From: Burkholderiales bacterium
GTDB lineage: Bacteria; Pseudomonadota; Gammaproteobacteria; Burkholderiales; Burkholderiaceae
DNA length: 8,279 bases
Reading direction: 5' to 3'
NCBI GenBank assembly: GCA_947372535.1
Contig: CANBUA010000222.1
Location: 1-8,279, forward strand
The translations under genes and the position numbers were made by a program. How positions within the stretch are numbered: the first letter of the stretch is position 1; every line of letters begins with the position of its first letter. The notes beneath the pieces are model-generated. The model was not told the origin of the DNA. It ran no database searches and saw only the letters and a program-made list of their open reading frames with translations. Below, piece by piece: positions 6,155 to 8,279 of this stretch.

Positions 6155-7864
6155 ATGTACCAGTACACCGAATTCGACAAACAATTTGTCCGCCAGCGTG
6201 CGGCGCAGTTCCGCGACCAGCTGGAGCGCAACCTGGCTGGCAAGCTGGGCGACGAAGAGTTCCGCCCTCTGCGATTGCAGAATGGTTGGTACGTTCAGCG
6301 CCATGCGCCGATGCTGCGCGTTGCAGTGCCTTATGGCGAGATGTCCAGCGCACAGCTGCGCCAGCTGGCCCGCATCGCACGCGATTTCGACCGCGGCTAC
6401 GCCCACTTCACCACGCGCCAGAACGTCCAGTACAACTGGATCCCGCTCACGAAGGCGGCCGACGTGATGGAGCTGCTGGCCGAAGTGAACATGCACGGCA
6501 TCCAGACTTCGGGCAATTGCATCCGCAACATCACTTCCGACGCCATGGTGGGCGTGGCCGACGACGAACTGATCGACGCCCGCCCCTACTGCGAAGTGCT
6601 GCGACAGTGGTCGACACTGCACCCCGAGTTCGCCTTCCTGCCACGCAAGTTCAAGATTGCCGTGAGCGGCGCCAGGGAAGACCGCGCGCTGATTTACTGG
6701 CATGACATCGGCCTGCAGCTGTTGAAGAACGACGCGGGTGAAGTGGGCTTCACAGTGATCGTGGGCGGTGGGATGGGCCGCACGCCCATCACAGGCACGG
6801 TCATCAACGCGTTTGTGCCCTGGCAACAGATCCTGGTGTACATCGAGGCCATCGTGCGCGTGTACAACCGCTACGGCCGCCGCGACAACATGTACAAGGC
6901 CCGGATCAAGATCCTGGTCAAGGCTGAAGGCCAGAAGTTCTTCGACCAGGTCAACCAGGAATTCAGCAACATCCTGACGCGTGACGTGGACGGTGCGGCA
7001 CACATCATCCCGCAGGCCGAGTTCGACCGCGTGAACGTGGGCTTCGGCTTCCCCGAGTCGGTGAAGGCCTACTCGCCGGCTGGCAATGGTCTGCCTGCTG
7101 ACGCGTCCGACGCCGACAAGACTCAGTTCTGCAAGTGGCTGGAACGCAATGTGAAGGGCCACAAGGTCCAGGGCTATAAGAATGTGCACCTGTCGGTCAA
7201 GCGCGTGGGCCAGGCGCCCGGCGACGTGACCGACGCCCAGATGGACGCCATCGCCGACATGGCCGACCAGTTCAGCTGCGGCGAACTGCGCGTGACCCAC
7301 GACCAGAACGTGCTGCTGCCTTTCGTGCGCGAAGACCAGCTGTTTGCTCTGTGGCAAGCCGCCAAGGCTGCAACGCTGGCTTCGGCCAACCTGGGCCTGC
7401 TCAGCGACATGATCGCCTGCCCTGGTGGTGACTTCTGCGCCCTGGCCAACGCCCGCTCCATCCCCATCGCCAATGACCTGATCGAGCGTTATCAGGATCT
7501 GGACGAGCTCTACGACATCGGCGACATCGACCTGCACATCTCTGGTTGCATCAACTCCTGCGGCCACCACCACACGGGCCACATCGGCATCCTGGGCGTG
7601 GACAAGGATGGCAGCGAGTGGTACCAAGTCACCCTGGGCGGCTCCGATGGCTCGGACCACGCCCCCACCAGCGTGGCCGGAAAGGTGATCGGCCCGTCGT
7701 TTGCGGCTGATGAAGTGACCGACGTGATTGAAGCCGTGATCGAGACCTACAAGGGCCAGCGTGCGGCGAACGAGAAGTTCGTCGACACCGTCAAGCGCAT
7801 TGGCATCGACCCGTTCAAGGCCGCGGCCAACGCCGTTCGCCGTTCCACGGCCAAGGCAGCCTGA
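6155..7864 (+). CDS. cysI: siroheme/4Fe-4S sulfite (nitrite/sulfite) reductase, CysI type
   Basis: This soluble enzyme of 569 residues, about the length of CysI, catalyses the six-electron reduction of sulfite to sulfide for cysteine synthesis. The four cysteines that hold the 4Fe-4S cluster coupled to siroheme are visible as Cys422-x5-Cys428 (CPGGDFC) and Cys465-x3-Cys469 (CINSC). Basic residues expected at the siroheme/anion site are Arg88 (TTRQNVQ), Arg124 (TSGNCIRNI) and Lys165/Lys167 (RKFKIAV). The two-fold Nir_Sir layout is complete: ferredoxin-like halves and two 4Fe-4S domain halves. ATG 6155 has GGGAG at 6143-6147, 7 bases upstream. No CysJ flavoprotein gene is in view, so the electron donor (ferredoxin or another carrier) is unknown. 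Nitrite reductases share this fold; the sulfur-type neighbours, a TauE/SafE gene before and DUF934 after, favour sulfite. The next gene starts 29 bases after its stop, so they are very probably one transcript. Confidence 0.94.
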   Translation: MYQYTEFDKQFVRQRAAQFRDQLERNLAGKLGDEEFRPLRLQNGWYVQRHAPMLRVAVPYGEMSSAQLRQLARIARDFDRGYAHFTTRQNVQYNWIPLTKAADVMELLAEVNMHGIQTSGNCIRNITSDAMVGVADDELIDARPYCEVLRQWSTLHPEFAFLPRKFKIAVSGAREDRALIYWHDIGLQLLKNDAGEVGFTVIVGGGMGRTPITGTVINAFVPWQQILVYIEAIVRVYNRYGRRDNMYKARIKILVKAEGQKFFDQVNQEFSNILTRDVDGAAHIIPQAEFDRVNVGFGFPESVKAYSPAGNGLPADASDADKTQFCKWLERNVKGHKVQGYKNVHLSVKRVGQAPGDVTDAQMDAIADMADQFSCGELRVTHDQNVLLPFVREDQLFALWQAAKAATLASANLGLLSDMIACPGGDFCALANARSIPIANDLIERYQDLDELYDIGDIDLHISGCINSCGHHHTGHIGILGVDKDGSEWYQVTLGGSDGSDHAPTSVAGKVIGPSFAADEVTDVIEAVIETYKGQRAANEKFVDTVKRIGIDPFKAAANAVRRSTAKAA

Positions 7865-7893
7865 TCAGGCGTGATGCACGGAGAAAGAACACC

Positions 7894-8279
7894 ATGAAAT
7901 TCATCGATACCCATCACGACCAGTGGCACACCGTGGGCGGCGAAGACGGCCCCATGTCTCACCCGCCCATCAAGAGCTACAGCCTGCTGACGCTGGGCCA
8001 GTGGCATGCCGTTCGCGAGCAGTGGCCTGCACAAGGCTCGGCGGATTACAAGCCTGTTGGTGTGATCCTGCCTAACGACACCGACATCGAAGTGCTAGAA
8101 GCCGATGTGGCCAAGCTCTCCCTGGTCGTGCTGCAGTTCCCCAAGTGGGTGGACGGCCGCGCTTACAGCCAGGCCCACATCCTGCGCGCCCGCTATCGCT
8201 TTGGTGGCGAGATCCGCGCGACTGGCGAAGTGCTGGTGGACATGATGCCCCTGATGGCCCGCTCCGGCTTTGATGCCGT
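7894..8279 (+). CDS. DUF934 family protein, 5' part (gene runs off the window)
   Basis: The first 128 codons are present and open to the window edge. The DUF934 signature (PF06073) is clear in the second half: FPKWVDGRAYSQAHILRARY (about 82-101), then GGEIRATGEVLVDMMPLM and ARSGFDA. No membrane segment or signal peptide is seen, so the product should be cytoplasmic. DUF934 genes commonly lie next to cysI and cysH in alpha- and betaproteobacteria and are often labelled as putative oxidoreductases of sulfite reduction; the biochemical role is not established. The ATG at 7894 has GGAGAAAG at 7880-7887 and follows cysI by 29 bases, so the two are likely co-transcribed. A cysH-type gene would be expected beyond the window. 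Confidence 0.9.
   Translation, partial: MKFIDTHHDQWHTVGGEDGPMSHPPIKSYSLLTLGQWHAVREQWPAQGSADYKPVGVILPNDTDIEVLEADVAKLSLVVLQFPKWVDGRAYSQAHILRARYRFGGEIRATGEVLVDMMPLMARSGFDA

Noticed and set aside
5256..6380. Minus-strand open frame of 374 codons covering the permease and the start of cysI
   Set aside because: It is opposite well-supported genes and has a compositionally biased translation.
5648..7660. Long minus-strand open frame (670 codons) antisense to the permease and cysI genes
   Set aside because: Its translation is low-complexity, rich in His, Val, Ala and Gln, with no recognisable domain. It lies wholly opposite genes with complete motifs; such shadows are common in GC-rich DNA.

Overview
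The window is a GC-rich stretch of ordinary, densely coding chromosome. It is most likely from a betaproteobacterium of the order Burkholderiales, perhaps Comamonadaceae-like. That assignment rests on gene content and order (ccoI-ccoS-ccoN; TauE/SafE permease - CysI-type reductase - DUF934) and on codon bias, not on a marker gene. I see no mobile element, CRISPR array, tRNA or rRNA. Genes fill nearly everything: no gene-free stretch exceeds 150 bases.

Left part (1-3588, minus strand): a cbb3 cytochrome oxidase operon read right to left. It starts with ccoI (copper P1B-type ATPase), then ccoS (58-residue assembly protein, absent from the supplied ORF calls and found by reading), then ccoN (catalytic subunit, cut by the window edge). 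Copper delivery, assembly and catalytic genes are therefore transcribed together. Upstream of ccoI an FNR/Anr-like site lies at the ideal distance from a -10-like hexamer, which fits the usual low-oxygen control of this oxidase.

Middle (3777-5240): a secreted DUF192 protein on the plus strand converges with a minus-strand patatin-like (RssA-type) phospholipase that appears to be a lipoprotein. A short hairpin lies between the two stop codons.

Right part (5331-8279, plus strand): an assimilatory sulfur cluster with a TauE/SafE permease, a complete CysI-type siroheme/4Fe-4S sulfite reductase and a DUF934 protein cut by the window edge. The probable joint role is sulfite handling and reduction to sulfide for cysteine synthesis. 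The divergent region between the phospholipase and the permease (about 5201-5260, 25% GC by hand count) is a sharp AT-rich island. It holds a candidate sigma70 promoter and a GTTCT-N9-AGAAC inverted repeat.

I found no convincing undescribed system. The points most worth a second look are regulatory: the FNR-like site before ccoI, the AT-rich operator-like island, and a 16-base resemblance to the glycine-riboswitch 3' core.
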